NCBI GenBank assembly: GCA_036555325.1 | Contig: DATBLQ010000028.1 | Coordinates: 88,589-152,588 of the forward strand | Length of the DNA: 64,000 bases | Direction of reading: 5' to 3' | Source: DATBLQ01 sp036555325 | GTDB lineage: Bacteria > Pseudomonadota > Alphaproteobacteria > Rhizobiales > Aestuariivirgaceae | Translations under genes and position numbers: made by a program | Shown here: piece after piece, positions 53,510 to 61,712 of the stretch | Layout of the letters: the number at the start of each line of letters is the position of its first letter | Position numbering within the stretch: the stretch's first letter is position 1 | The notes under the pieces: generated by a model | The model's database searches: none | What the model was told of the DNA's origin: nothing | What the model saw: only the letters and a program-made list of their open reading frames with translations

Positions 53510-53980
53510 CTAATTCTGCTGGACGCTAGACGTAATCGAGGCAATCACCTCCGATGCCTTGTTGAAGGCCTGATCGCGGTCGGTGATCCGATGCCGATGA
53601 GCGATGTAGTGGAAGTCATCGTAGACGGTCCACACCTGCCCGTTCTCGTCCTCGATGACCAAAAGCCGAACCGGCCAGTCGATACCGGAGGTAGGTTCGG
53701 ATGTGATGAACTGGGAACCGAGAGCCGGATTGCCGAAGATGAGCAGAGTTGAAGGCCTCAGCTTTATGCCGGCTTCAGCTGCGAGTTTCTGCTGGTCGAT
53801 CTCGACGAAAAACATGAGCCCCTTTGCGGCGACGTCTTTCTTGAGACGGTCGACTGTTTCCGCCATTGGATAGGCGCTTTTGTTTCTAACGACTCCATTG
53901 TCAGTCGCAGAAGCTCCCTGCAGCTGCGAGCTGCAGAGCAGAAATGCTGTGATGACGGTTGAGATGACCAGGCGTTTCAT
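53510..53980 (-). CDS. DUF302 secreted protein
   Basis: A 156-residue protein with a signal peptide (VISTVITAFLLCSSQLQGASA) and one DUF302 domain: SAYPMAETVDRLKKDVAAKGLMFFVEIDQQKLAAEAG, LLIFGNPALGSQFIT and LPVRLLVIEDENGQVW-like sequence, read here as WPVRLLVIEDENGQVWTVYDD. DUF302 proteins are small periplasmic alpha/beta proteins of unknown role. The gene is 96 bp downstream of a secreted cupin on the same strand and probably shares its transcript. Confidence 0.82.
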   Translation of the reverse strand: MKRLVISTVITAFLLCSSQLQGASATDNGVVRNKSAYPMAETVDRLKKDVAAKGLMFFVEIDQQKLAAEAGIKLRPSTLLIFGNPALGSQFITSEPTSGIDWPVRLLVIEDENGQVWTVYDDFHYIAHRHRITDRDQAFNKASEVIASITSSVQQN

Positions 53981-54076
53981 TGAAATGCTCCTGTTGGTAA
54001 GGCGATGCGGCTCACGAAGTTGGCGTGATGCAGTTCACATCACGCCAAGGTGAACATGCCCCAATCGAGGGCGACA

Positions 54077-54562
54077 TCACATCATATGATCGTCCATCTT
54101 GCCCGAATGGAAAATATCGGCAGAGAGAAGAACCGCCGGCTCATTGCCGGTATTCTTCCACCAATGGGCGAGCGATTCACCGAACTCAGAAATGGCGTCG
54201 CCCGCGTTATGAACGATCGGAACCTCGCAACTGCTGCGATATTCTTCGATCGTTCCAGATACGATGTAGATGTTGGCCGGTCTCGTTTTGTGGTCGTGCC
54301 AGGGCACAACGCCTCCAGGCTGAACCACCAGCTTGCGCAGCCGCAGCGTTTCACCTTCGAAACCAGAACCCTTGGGCGCTAGGTCAATCGATGCCACCAC
54401 ATCATCAGTCACTCCCTGGGGCATCATCTCTCCAGTAGTCAGAGCACCGTTCTTCACTTTGTCGGCAGGACATTCGCCCGCTTGGGCTGCACCGGTAAAG
54501 GCCGCTAGAACGATAGCGGCTATGGAAATATGAATGCGCGGTTTGAGTTTGAATTTCTCCAT
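54077..54562 (-). CDS. Secreted cupin-domain protein
   Basis: A 161-residue protein with a signal peptide (HISIAAIVLAAFTGAAQA, cut before GECPADK) and a single cupin. Motif 1 is PGGVVPWHDHKTRPANIYIVSG, with two histidines as likely metal ligands, and motif 2 is NAGDAISEFGESLAHWWKNTG. AAGGAG seven bases before the ATG at 54562 fixes the start. Cysteines at CPADK and SSCEVP could form a disulfide. It lies between a LysR regulator and the DUF302 gene, all on the minus strand. Confidence 0.8.
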   Translation of the reverse strand: MEKFKLKPRIHISIAAIVLAAFTGAAQAGECPADKVKNGALTTGEMMPQGVTDDVVASIDLAPKGSGFEGETLRLRKLVVQPGGVVPWHDHKTRPANIYIVSGTIEEYRSSCEVPIVHNAGDAISEFGESLAHWWKNTGNEPAVLLSADIFHSGKMDDHMM

Positions 54563-54691
54563 TGTGATCTCCTTTTCAAACTGCGGGAAGGTTGGGAGGG
54601 ACCGCAGTTTCAAGACGAGACATTGATGGATTGCTGCTTGCAGCAGAAATGCCTTGTGGGCTTGATTTCGATAGCTATGACTTATCGGTTA

Positions 54692-55618
54692 TCACTCGGC
54701 GGCAATGGCGTTCGCCGACACTGATGTCGTGGCAAACTGGCCCTCCGGCCAGGGATAGGACTTGGTGAGCTTGACAAAAGCTCCAACGGCAGGTGAGTGG
54801 CGACGACCTGCCATCGAGACCATGCAAACATCGCGAGATACTTCAGGTTCGACAAGCGGTCGGGTTTGAATGCCGGGCATGACAGCACTGAATTCCGGAA
54901 TGAAACAAATACCAAGCCCGCCTGCGACCATGTTCTGGATCCAGTCTTCCCGCTCGCTGGCAAAGGTCGGCATCGAATCAGCCTGGCATTCATCAGCGAT
55001 GCACGACAGTTCATCCCAGTACTCGCAGTTGATCCGCCGCAAGTAGTTTTCGCCCTTAGTTTCGCGCATCGGCACGCCATTCATGCCTGCAAAGCGATGC
55101 CCTTTTGGAAAGGCTACAAGGAACTGCTCTCGATAGAGTTGGTGGGCCTCATGCCGATCTGAGAATCCATTCGGGTTGGCCATGATGGCAACGTCAAGCT
55201 CACCTTGCTCTATACGCTCGGCAAGTTCTCCAGGAATGCCTTCAACGAGCCTGAGCGTGACACCTGGATATTGCCGTGCAAATTCGGCGAGCATGCCCGT
55301 GAACCGGCAGGGGCCGACCGTGCACATGATACCGAGTGTCAGATCTGCACGTTCGAGCGTAAGGAACCGACGGGCGTCACGCTTGACATCTGTCAACCCA
55401 TTTATGACTTCCTGCAGCCTTGGCCTCATCAACAGGCCGAGATCGGTCAGGTGAGAGAGATTGCGTTCCCGACGAAAGAGCAGCCCGCCTACTTCCTCTT
55501 CGAGTTGCTGGATCGCCCGGCTCAAAGCAGGCTGCGTGACATTGCACTTCTCCGCCGCACGGGTGAAGTTCAGGGTTTCGCAGACTGCCAGAAAATACCG
55601 GATTTGATGGACTTCCAT
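54692..55618 (-). CDS. LysR-family transcriptional regulator
   Basis: A 308-residue regulator: an N-terminal winged helix-turn-helix (MEVHQIRYFLAVCETLNFTRAAEKCNVTQPALSRAIQQLEEEVG) and a periplasmic-binding-protein-like effector domain. The ATG at 55618 starts exactly at the conserved MEVHQIRYFL. C99 and C104 lie close together at the beginning of the effector domain, which could allow redox or metal sensing; this is inference. It is divergent from bdhA, with 145 bp between starts, and upstream of the cupin-DUF302 pair, so either may be its target. Confidence 0.85.
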   Translation of the reverse strand: MEVHQIRYFLAVCETLNFTRAAEKCNVTQPALSRAIQQLEEEVGGLLFRRERNLSHLTDLGLLMRPRLQEVINGLTDVKRDARRFLTLERADLTLGIMCTVGPCRFTGMLAEFARQYPGVTLRLVEGIPGELAERIEQGELDVAIMANPNGFSDRHEAHQLYREQFLVAFPKGHRFAGMNGVPMRETKGENYLRRINCEYWDELSCIADECQADSMPTFASEREDWIQNMVAGGLGICFIPEFSAVMPGIQTRPLVEPEVSRDVCMVSMAGRRHSPAVGAFVKLTKSYPWPEGQFATTSVSANAIAAE

Positions 55619-55763
55619 ACACGCAAAGTATCGCTCTCTTGTGCGGGAGGCCAATGCGCGATGCACATGAAACCGATAACAGTCAGGCATTTCCATATTG
55701 CCGGTAAATTGTCGAAGCTAGCAACTTAGGTCATCGGCCAAGACACTTTACTTGGAGACTCTT

Positions 55764-56591
55764 ATGCTGGTTATGACTAAGCAAGGCAACGCACGCGCAG
55801 ATCGCCGTCCTCTTGAGGGCCGAGCAGCAATTGTTACCGGTTCCACGAGTGGAATCGGGCTCGGTATTGCCAGAGCGCTGGCAGAGGCCGGTTCGGCGGT
55901 AATGCTCAACGGTTTCGGCGACCGGGAAGACATCGAGATGAAGCGACGGTCACTCGCTGATGCGCATGATGTTGACGTGGCATACAGCGATGCGGATATG
56001 TCCAAACCCGACTCCATTGCGCTGATGGCTGAGCAGGCCACACATCGTTTCGGCCAGGTTGATATCGTCGTGAACAATGCTGGGATTCAACATGTAGCGC
56101 CCATCGAGTCTTTTCTTCCAGAAAAATGGGATCAGATTCTGGCAATCAACTTGTCTTCGGCCTTCCACCTCGTGCGCGTCACCTTCGAAGGCATGAAGCA
56201 GCGCAAATTCGGCCGCATCATCAATATCGCATCGGCACATGGCCTGATCGCGTCGCCGTTCAAGGCCGGCTATGTTGCCGCCAAGCATGGCATGGTCGGT
56301 TTCACCAAGGTCGTGGCCCTCGAAGGGGCCGAGACAGGCGTGACCAGCAACGCGATCTGCCCCGGTTATGTCTGGACTCCGTTGGTTGAACACCAGATCG
56401 ACGACCAAGCCAGGGCACACAACATTGCGCGTGAAACCGTGATCCGCGACGTACTGCTAAAGGAGCAGCCAAATAAGCGATTCGCCACGGTCGAAGAAAT
56501 CGGAGCGCTTGCCGTTTTCCTCAGCAGCAGCGCTGGAGCTTCGATTACCGGAGCTGCGATTCCAGTCGATGGCGGCTGGACAGCACATTGA
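55764..56591 (+). CDS. bdhA: 3-hydroxybutyrate dehydrogenase
   Basis: A 275-residue short-chain dehydrogenase that interconverts 3-hydroxybutyrate and acetoacetate with NAD. AAIVTGSTSGIGLGIA gives the cofactor fold. NNAGIQHVAPIESF with the Gln-His pair, IASAHG (S157) and GYVAAKHGMVGFTK (Y170, K174) are typical of this enzyme, as is ICPGYVWTPLVEHQI. The start is ATG 55764, with GGAG six bases upstream; TTG at 55752 is unlikely. A patatin-like gene follows 18 bp later, an association that points to polyhydroxybutyrate turnover. Confidence 0.88.
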   Translation: MLVMTKQGNARADRRPLEGRAAIVTGSTSGIGLGIARALAEAGSAVMLNGFGDREDIEMKRRSLADAHDVDVAYSDADMSKPDSIALMAEQATHRFGQVDIVVNNAGIQHVAPIESFLPEKWDQILAINLSSAFHLVRVTFEGMKQRKFGRIINIASAHGLIASPFKAGYVAAKHGMVGFTKVVALEGAETGVTSNAICPGYVWTPLVEHQIDDQARAHNIARETVIRDVLLKEQPNKRFATVEEIGALAVFLSSSAGASITGAAIPVDGGWTAH

Positions 56592-56609
56592 GTCGGCAAA
56601 GGGGAGGAA

Positions 56610-57692
56610 ATGATGAACATGCATCAACCAATCATTTCGGGGGGTCCATCCGAAAAGAAATTTAGGGTCAAGAAGAGTGCCACGAAGTTTCTCAATCTGG
56701 CCTTGCAAGGAGGAGGTGCCCATGGTGCGTTCACCTGGGGTGTGCTCGACCGGCTGCTAGAAGAGTCAAGGGTTGATTTTGAAGGAGTCGTGGCGACCAG
56801 TGCCGGCGCAATGAATGCCGCAGTCATGACATATGGGCTTGTCGAAGGAGGGCGCGGAGGTGCGCAGAAGGCATTGGCGAATTTCTGGCGGCGCGTCAGT
56901 CACGCAGCTGCTTTTTCGCCGATCCAGCCAACGCCGCTTGACCGTCTCAGTGGTAACAAATCCCTTGAGAACTCGCCGCCCTACATATTCTTCGATCTGG
57001 TCACCCGGCTGATGTCCCCCCAACAATTCAATCCATTCGATTTCAATCCGCTCAAACAGGTGCTCAACCAATCAATGGACTTCGAGGCGCTGCGAACCTC
57101 AAGGTGCAGGCTCAAGCTGAATGTCTGTGCAACCAACGTTCGTACTGGGAAGGTGAAGGTGTTTTCCAATGATGAGATCAGTTGCGATGCGATCATGGCC
57201 TCCGCCTGCCTTCCTTTTCTCTTTCGAGCCGTCGAAATAGGAGAGGAAGCTTATTGGGATGGTGGCTACATGGGCAATCCGGCGATCTTTCCCTTGATCT
57301 ATAACTGCGATTCGTCCGATGTGCTGATCGTTCACATCAATCCTATGTTCCGCCCCGAGCTCCCACGTACCGCAACCGAAATCATGAATCGCGTCAATGA
57401 AATCAGCTTCAACTCATCACTCATGCGCGAGATGCGGGCGATCGATTTCGTCACCCGGCTGATCGACAGCGGAGCGGTAAACGGAATGAAGCTCAAGCGG
57501 ATGCTCATTCACTCAATCTCGGCCGACGACATCATGCTGGGGCTGGGGGTTGCCAGCAAACTCAATGCCGATTGGGGTTTCTTAACCGACCTGCGCGATG
57601 CGGGCCGGGCGCGCGCCAGCGCCTGGCTTGAGGACCACTTCGATCGTATCGGCAAGGAATCAACCGTCGATCTTGATGCGACATATCTGTAA
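56610..57692 (+). CDS. Patatin-like phospholipase
   Basis: A 360-residue patatin-family acyl hydrolase. LQGGGAHGAFTWGVLDRL holds the oxyanion loop. The nucleophile is S64 in VATSAGAMNA, where the usual GxSxG begins with Ala rather than Gly. YWDGGYMGNPAIFPL contains the Asp of the Ser-Asp dyad. No signal peptide, so it is cytoplasmic. A C-terminal region of about 130 residues (ADDIMLGLGVASKLNADWGF) resembles DUF3734. The start is one of several ATGs (56610, 56613, 56619). It is in one unit with bdhA and ends at a strong terminator. Confidence 0.85.
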   Translation: MMNMHQPIISGGPSEKKFRVKKSATKFLNLALQGGGAHGAFTWGVLDRLLEESRVDFEGVVATSAGAMNAAVMTYGLVEGGRGGAQKALANFWRRVSHAAAFSPIQPTPLDRLSGNKSLENSPPYIFFDLVTRLMSPQQFNPFDFNPLKQVLNQSMDFEALRTSRCRLKLNVCATNVRTGKVKVFSNDEISCDAIMASACLPFLFRAVEIGEEAYWDGGYMGNPAIFPLIYNCDSSDVLIVHINPMFRPELPRTATEIMNRVNEISFNSSLMREMRAIDFVTRLIDSGAVNGMKLKRMLIHSISADDIMLGLGVASKLNADWGFLTDLRDAGRARASAWLEDHFDRIGKESTVDLDATYL

Positions 57693-57719
57693 CCGTCTGT
57701 TCCCCCTCCCAACTTATAA

Positions 57720-57751
57720 TGCCTTCCTCTCACAGGAAGGCACTTTCTTTT
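57720..57751 (+). terminator. Intrinsic terminator after bdhA-patatin
   Basis: A nine-pair perfect stem TGCCTTCCT (57720-57728) and AGGAAGGCA (57734-57742) with loop CTCAC is followed by CTTTCTTTT. This is a textbook rho-independent terminator 28 bp after the patatin stop. Confidence 0.85.
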
Positions 57752-57848
57752 GATCGGGCGTGATTGGGTGCGGTTGATAGGAGCCCGCTATCGTAATCAT
57801 GCGGAGACGGCATTTCAGTTTAGGACGGCCGTGTCCGAAAGATTAAGG

Positions 57849-57866
57849 GACAGATAAGCAGCTGTC
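57849..57866 (+). promoter_or_regulatory. Inverted repeat in the bufA1 upstream region
   Basis: GACAG (57849-57853) and CTGTC (57862-57866) flank eight bases, 28 bp before the bufA1 start. A second dyad, GATA...TATC, lies near 57776-57793. Related buf operons are controlled by an extracytoplasmic-function sigma factor or copper regulators; I cannot match a known site here. Confidence 0.3.
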
Positions 57867-57893
57867 TAACAACACATCAACGGAGATCCAAGG

Positions 57894-58163
57894 ATGCAGA
57901 AAAGGTATCTCACGGCTTCGACCCTTGCTGCAGTAGCTTCCCTTGCTGCTGCCGCTGCTGTTCAAGCGGGGCCTGCGCCGCAGCCCGATTTCTCCTTCGA
58001 GAAATGCTACGGCGTGTCTAAGGCGGGAACGAACGACTGCCAGACCAATACGCATTCCTGTGCCGGCACAGCGACGGCCGACAACCAGGGGGATGCGTGG
58101 ATCTATGTTCCCGCCGGCACATGCACAAAGCTTACCGGCGGCAGCACTGAACCGAAGGCCTAA
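57894..58163 (+). CDS. bufA1: BufA1-family bufferin precursor (copper-binding peptide)
   Basis: An 89-residue exported precursor of the DUF2282/BufA1 family. The signal peptide spans about 1-25 (cut after VQA). Four cysteines at 38, 49, 56 and 77 occur in the family pattern EKCYGV, KAGTNDCQT, THSCAGTA and YVPAGTC. In Caulobacter the BufB/BufC enzymes turn such cysteines into thiooxazole-type groups that bind copper in the periplasm, buffering excess metal. The whole pattern, and the following bufB, bufC and doxX genes, make the call secure. GGAG eight bases before ATG supports the start. It stands 40 bp before bufB. Confidence 0.9.
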   Translation: MQKRYLTASTLAAVASLAAAAAVQAGPAPQPDFSFEKCYGVSKAGTNDCQTNTHSCAGTATADNQGDAWIYVPAGTCTKLTGGSTEPKA

Positions 58164-58203
58164 GTGTTCCGCTAATCAAGTCAACCCATCAGAGGACGAG
58201 CTG

Positions 58204-59175
58204 ATGTCCGCCAATTCCGCAAGCACCACCCTCCCTCCCGCAGCGGGCATCGGTTTGCGCGGCCCCCACATGGCACAAGTCCTTGAGCAGCGTCCTTCGG
58301 TGGGTTGGCTTGAGGTGCATGCTGAAAATTTCATGAGCTCTGCTCCATCGACGGCCGCTCTCGAATGCATGCGAAATCACTACACCCTATCGATTCATGG
58401 TGTTGGCCTTTCTCTCGGCTCAGCTCGTGGGATCGACCAAAGTCACCTGCAACGCCTCGTTCAGCTTTGCGACCGGTTTGCACCGGCCCAGCTATCGGAG
58501 CATCTGGCGTGGTCGGTCGGCGATGGCATCTACCTCAACGATCTTCTGCCGCTGCCTTATGACGAAGAGGCTCTGAACATCGTTTGTCGCAATATCGAGC
58601 GCACCCAGGACGGTGTCAAACGGTCGATACTCATCGAAAATGTTTCCGCCTATATGGGATTTGCGCGCTCCACTATGGCCGAGCCGCAGTTCCTTAGTGA
58701 GATCGTGAAGCGGACCGGCTGCGGCCTACTGCTCGACATCAACAACGTCTATGTCTCTGCCCACAATCTCGGATTTGACCCGCAGGCCTATGTTGCGGCC
58801 CTACCGAAGCAAGCGATCGGAGAGATTCATCTGGCCGGCCATGCAGCGAACGAGACGGCAGACGGCCCCGTCCTCATCGATGATCATGCTTCGGCGGTGG
58901 CGCCTGCCGTATGGTCGCTCTACCAGTTTGCGATCGAACGTTTTGGCCCGAAGCCCACGCTGATCGAATGGGACTCCGATGTCCCGCCGCTCGCAACTCT
59001 TTTGGGCGAGGCCATGTGGGCGGATCTGATGCTCAATTCGCTCAGGGTCGAGGGTGCAGCCAGCAGGAGACAGCTACGAATCATGCCGCCGAGCCGACAG
59101 AGCTCCGTCGCCGTGGGGGTTTGTGATCATCATCCGGCAGCCAGAACAACGAATGGGAGTGTCGCCTATGCGTAA
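58204..59175 (+). CDS. bufB: BufB, MNIO-family (DUF692) bufferin-maturing oxidase
   Basis: A 323-residue multinuclear non-haem iron-dependent oxidase with a TIM-barrel fold. Characteristic DUF692 motifs are GIGLRGPHMAQVL, WLEVHAENFM, LSIHGVGLSLGSA, SEHLAWS, ENVSAYMGF, GLLLDINNVYVSAHNLG, IHLAGHA, DDHASAV and IEWDSDVPPL. These carry the His, Asp and Glu iron ligands. It is the enzyme that modifies the BufA1 cysteines in the cytoplasm before export. The start is ATG 58204; the open frame also covers bufA1 but is noise there. The C-terminal 30 residues after GAASRRQ are unusual and overlap the start of bufC by eight bases. Confidence 0.92.
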   Translation: MSANSASTTLPPAAGIGLRGPHMAQVLEQRPSVGWLEVHAENFMSSAPSTAALECMRNHYTLSIHGVGLSLGSARGIDQSHLQRLVQLCDRFAPAQLSEHLAWSVGDGIYLNDLLPLPYDEEALNIVCRNIERTQDGVKRSILIENVSAYMGFARSTMAEPQFLSEIVKRTGCGLLLDINNVYVSAHNLGFDPQAYVAALPKQAIGEIHLAGHAANETADGPVLIDDHASAVAPAVWSLYQFAIERFGPKPTLIEWDSDVPPLATLLGEAMWADLMLNSLRVEGAASRRQLRIMPPSRQSSVAVGVCDHHPAARTTNGSVAYA

Positions 59176-59935
59176 CGTTGCCGAACTTCAGAGCGAAATA
59201 ACTCTGGCAATCCTCAGCGGCGATGTCTCTTCGCTCGTTTCGGAGCTCAAGACATCCAATGCGGACGTGAGTCGCCGATTCGCCATTTATCGAAACAACA
59301 CTCTGCTCTCGCTTACCAATCATCTCAAGGCAGTGTTTCCTGTAACTGCAAGGTTGGGCGATGAAAGGTTCTTCGCCTATGCGGCGCATGAGTTCATCCG
59401 CCGGTCTCCGCCCTCGGAACCGCGGCTTTCGGCGTATGGCGCCGGCCTGGCCAAATTCCTCTCGCGCTTTGCGCCCTGCCGGGATGCTCCCATTCTCTCC
59501 GAAATGGCTGCATTGGAATGGGCGGTGCAGTCCGCCCTCACCAGCGAAGACAAGCCTCCGCTTGGCGCAAACACGCTCAGCAGCGCCGTCCCTCTTGAAG
59601 GAAGCGGTGCTCGCCTTGTGCTTCAACCCTCGCTGAACTTCACACTCTCCCGGTGGCCGCTAATCCCGCTTTGGCGGATGAACGGCAGCAGCGATAGTCC
59701 GCTGCGCCCAAGGCTCAGTCGAATTGCCGTTCTTAGGTCTGGTGACAAGGTTCGCCTTTTCGATTTGCCTTCGGCGCGATTCGTCTTCTGGCGCAGCATT
59801 GCGAAAGGAGCTCCGCTCGACCACGCAACGATGCGCGCCATCGCGCGGGATCCACAGTTCGATCTGGTCGGCGAGATTGTCATGCTGTTTCGCGCCGGAT
59901 TTGTCACGGGCGTCGAATCTGCCAAGGCACATTAG
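59168..59935 (+). CDS. bufC: BufC, DUF2063 partner of the MNIO oxidase
   Basis: A 255-residue protein of the DUF2063 family, the substrate-recognition partner of BufB. The N-terminal helical domain reads LQSEITLAILSGD, RRFAIYRNNTLLSLTNHLKAVFPVTARLGDERFFAYAAHEFIR and PSEPRLSAYGAGLAKFL. The C-terminal part is a RRE-like beta fold of about 100 residues. GGGAG eight bases before ATG 59168 supports this start rather than ATG 59153. It overlaps bufB by eight bases, and doxX follows after 13. Confidence 0.9.
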   Translation: MRNVAELQSEITLAILSGDVSSLVSELKTSNADVSRRFAIYRNNTLLSLTNHLKAVFPVTARLGDERFFAYAAHEFIRRSPPSEPRLSAYGAGLAKFLSRFAPCRDAPILSEMAALEWAVQSALTSEDKPPLGANTLSSAVPLEGSGARLVLQPSLNFTLSRWPLIPLWRMNGSSDSPLRPRLSRIAVLRSGDKVRLFDLPSARFVFWRSIAKGAPLDHATMRAIARDPQFDLVGEIVMLFRAGFVTGVESAKAH

Positions 59936-59948
59936 AGGAGGCCAGATC

Positions 59949-60419
59949 ATGTCGTATTCGACTGCAACGGCAGCGCCGGCACGAACGCCCATGGCAGCTT
60001 ACAGATATCTCATTTCGCTGGCCGAGCGTATCCCACTCTCGCTCGTTCAGCTTGCCGCTCGCGTGGCCATCGCTCACGTGTTCTGGAACTCCGCCCAATC
60101 GAAGCTGGCGAGCTGGCCAGTGACGCTTCAGCTTTTCGCCTTCGAGTATCGCGTACCTCTTCTGCCTCCCGATCTAGCCGCAATTCTGGCGACAACGACC
60201 GAATTGGCTGGAGCGGTGCTCGTGTTGTTCGGGATGCTTACCAGAATCGCCGCCCTCGCACTTCTTGGCGTTGTTGCGGTCATTCAACTCTTCGTTTTTC
60301 CTGGACACTGGGGTGAGCATCTTTTGTGGGCAAGTCTGCTGCTTCTGTTGCTTGCACGCGGCGCGGGCGTCGTATCGGTTGACCATGCCGTGAAGCAGCT
60401 CATGTCGCAAGGACGGTGA
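59949..60419 (+). CDS. doxX: DoxX-family membrane protein
   Basis: A 156-residue inner-membrane protein with four helices: LVQLAARVAIAHVFWNSAQSKL, LAAILATTTELAGAVLVLFGML, AALALLGVVAVIQLFVFPGHW and HLLWASLLLLLLARGAG. The first and third segments carry the DoxX pattern. DoxX proteins often accompany buf operons; their job there is not settled, perhaps electron transfer or membrane recruitment. GAGGAGG eight bases before the ATG fixes the start. A gene for a type II NADH dehydrogenase begins three bases later. Confidence 0.85.
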   Translation: MSYSTATAAPARTPMAAYRYLISLAERIPLSLVQLAARVAIAHVFWNSAQSKLASWPVTLQLFAFEYRVPLLPPDLAAILATTTELAGAVLVLFGMLTRIAALALLGVVAVIQLFVFPGHWGEHLLWASLLLLLLARGAGVVSVDHAVKQLMSQGR

Positions 60420-60422
60420 GCC

Positions 60423-61712
60423 ATGCACGGGGTTACGGGATCTCTTCAGCTGAACAAGAACGTTGCAAGCCGCCCGCGTGTGGTCATTCTTGGCGCCGGC
60501 TTCGGCGGACTAAATGCCACCCTGACGCTCAAGCACGCTCCCGTCGATATCACGCTGATCGATCGACGCAATTATCACCTGTTTCAACCGCTGCTCTATC
60601 AGGTAGCAACAGCCGGACTGTCGCCGGCACAAATCGCCTCGCCTATTCGGCGAATTGTAGCGGCTCAGCGCAATGTCACCGTTTTTATGGATCGGGTCTG
60701 GGATATAGATCTTGCGCGGGAAGAGGTCATCACCAGCCAACGCCGTATCCCCTATGACTATTTGATCGTCGCCACCGGGGCACGCCATACCTACTTCGGC
60801 AAGGATGATTGGGAAATATTTGCGCCTGGACTCAAGAAGATTGACGAGGCGATCGAGATCCGCCGGCGGATTCTTCTCGCTTTCGAGCAGGCCGAAATTA
60901 CCGAGGATGTGGAGACCCGCCGCCGCCTCCTTTCCTTTGCCATCATCGGTGGCGGACCAACGGGCGTCGAAATGGCGGGAGCTATCGCCGAGCTTGCGAA
61001 AAAGACTGTGGTTCGCGACTTCCGCAACTTCGATCCCGGCCAAGCGCGGATTTTTCTAATCGAGGCCGGCCCGCGCATACTTCCGTCCTTCTCCGAACGT
61101 TTGGCGGAGTCGGCTCGTCGACAACTTGAGAAGCTCGGTGTGCAGACCGTTGTCAACCAAGCCGTGACGGCCTGCGATCAGAAAGGAGTTGCTCTACGGA
61201 ATGGATCGCGCATTGACGCTGCTACGATCATTTTGGCTGCCGGTGTCATGGCCTCCCCAGCCGCAAAGTGGCTGAAGGTCCCGACCGACCGAGCTGGCCG
61301 CATCATCGTCGAAACCCGTCTCAATTTGCCGGGCCGCAGAAATGTGTTCGTGATTGGCGACACCGCATCGGTTACCGATGCAAGAAAGCGCGTGGTGCCG
61401 GGTGTCGCACCTGCGGCCAAACAGATGGGCCGCTATGCTGCGCGTGCCATCATCGCGCTGCTTGAAGGAAGAGAAACGCAGCATTTCGTTTATCGTGATT
61501 ACGGCGATCTCGCTACCATCGGCCGCAAATCTGCAGTAGTTCAGATCAGACGGTTTGGTATTACCGGCGTTCCTGCCTGGTTTTTGTGGAGTTTCGCCCA
61601 CATCTGGTTCCTCGTCGGTTTCCGCAATCGTGTATCGGTCTTTCTCGACTGGATCTGGTCCTATGTTACCTACCAACGCGATGCCCGCCTCATCACCGGA
61701 CGCGAAGGTTGA
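60423..61712 (+). CDS. ndh: Type II NADH dehydrogenase (NAD(P)/FAD-dependent oxidoreductase)
   Basis: A 429-residue monotopic membrane flavoprotein that passes electrons from NADH to quinone without pumping protons. RVVILGAGFGGLNATLTL (FAD), YHLFQPLLYQVATAGLSPAQIASPIR (the family hallmark), FAIIGGGPTGVEMAGAIAEL (NADH) and FVIGDTASVTDA are present. The C-terminal GVPAWFLWSFAHIWFLVGFRNRVSVFLDWIWSYVTYQ is the membrane-binding amphipathic part. It starts three bases after doxX, so it belongs to the buf transcript, and its last 50 bases overlap the cyclase gene. E. coli NDH-2 can reduce Cu(II), which may explain the placement. Confidence 0.9.
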   Translation: MHGVTGSLQLNKNVASRPRVVILGAGFGGLNATLTLKHAPVDITLIDRRNYHLFQPLLYQVATAGLSPAQIASPIRRIVAAQRNVTVFMDRVWDIDLAREEVITSQRRIPYDYLIVATGARHTYFGKDDWEIFAPGLKKIDEAIEIRRRILLAFEQAEITEDVETRRRLLSFAIIGGGPTGVEMAGAIAELAKKTVVRDFRNFDPGQARIFLIEAGPRILPSFSERLAESARRQLEKLGVQTVVNQAVTACDQKGVALRNGSRIDAATIILAAGVMASPAAKWLKVPTDRAGRIIVETRLNLPGRRNVFVIGDTASVTDARKRVVPGVAPAAKQMGRYAARAIIALLEGRETQHFVYRDYGDLATIGRKSAVVQIRRFGITGVPAWFLWSFAHIWFLVGFRNRVSVFLDWIWSYVTYQRDARLITGREG

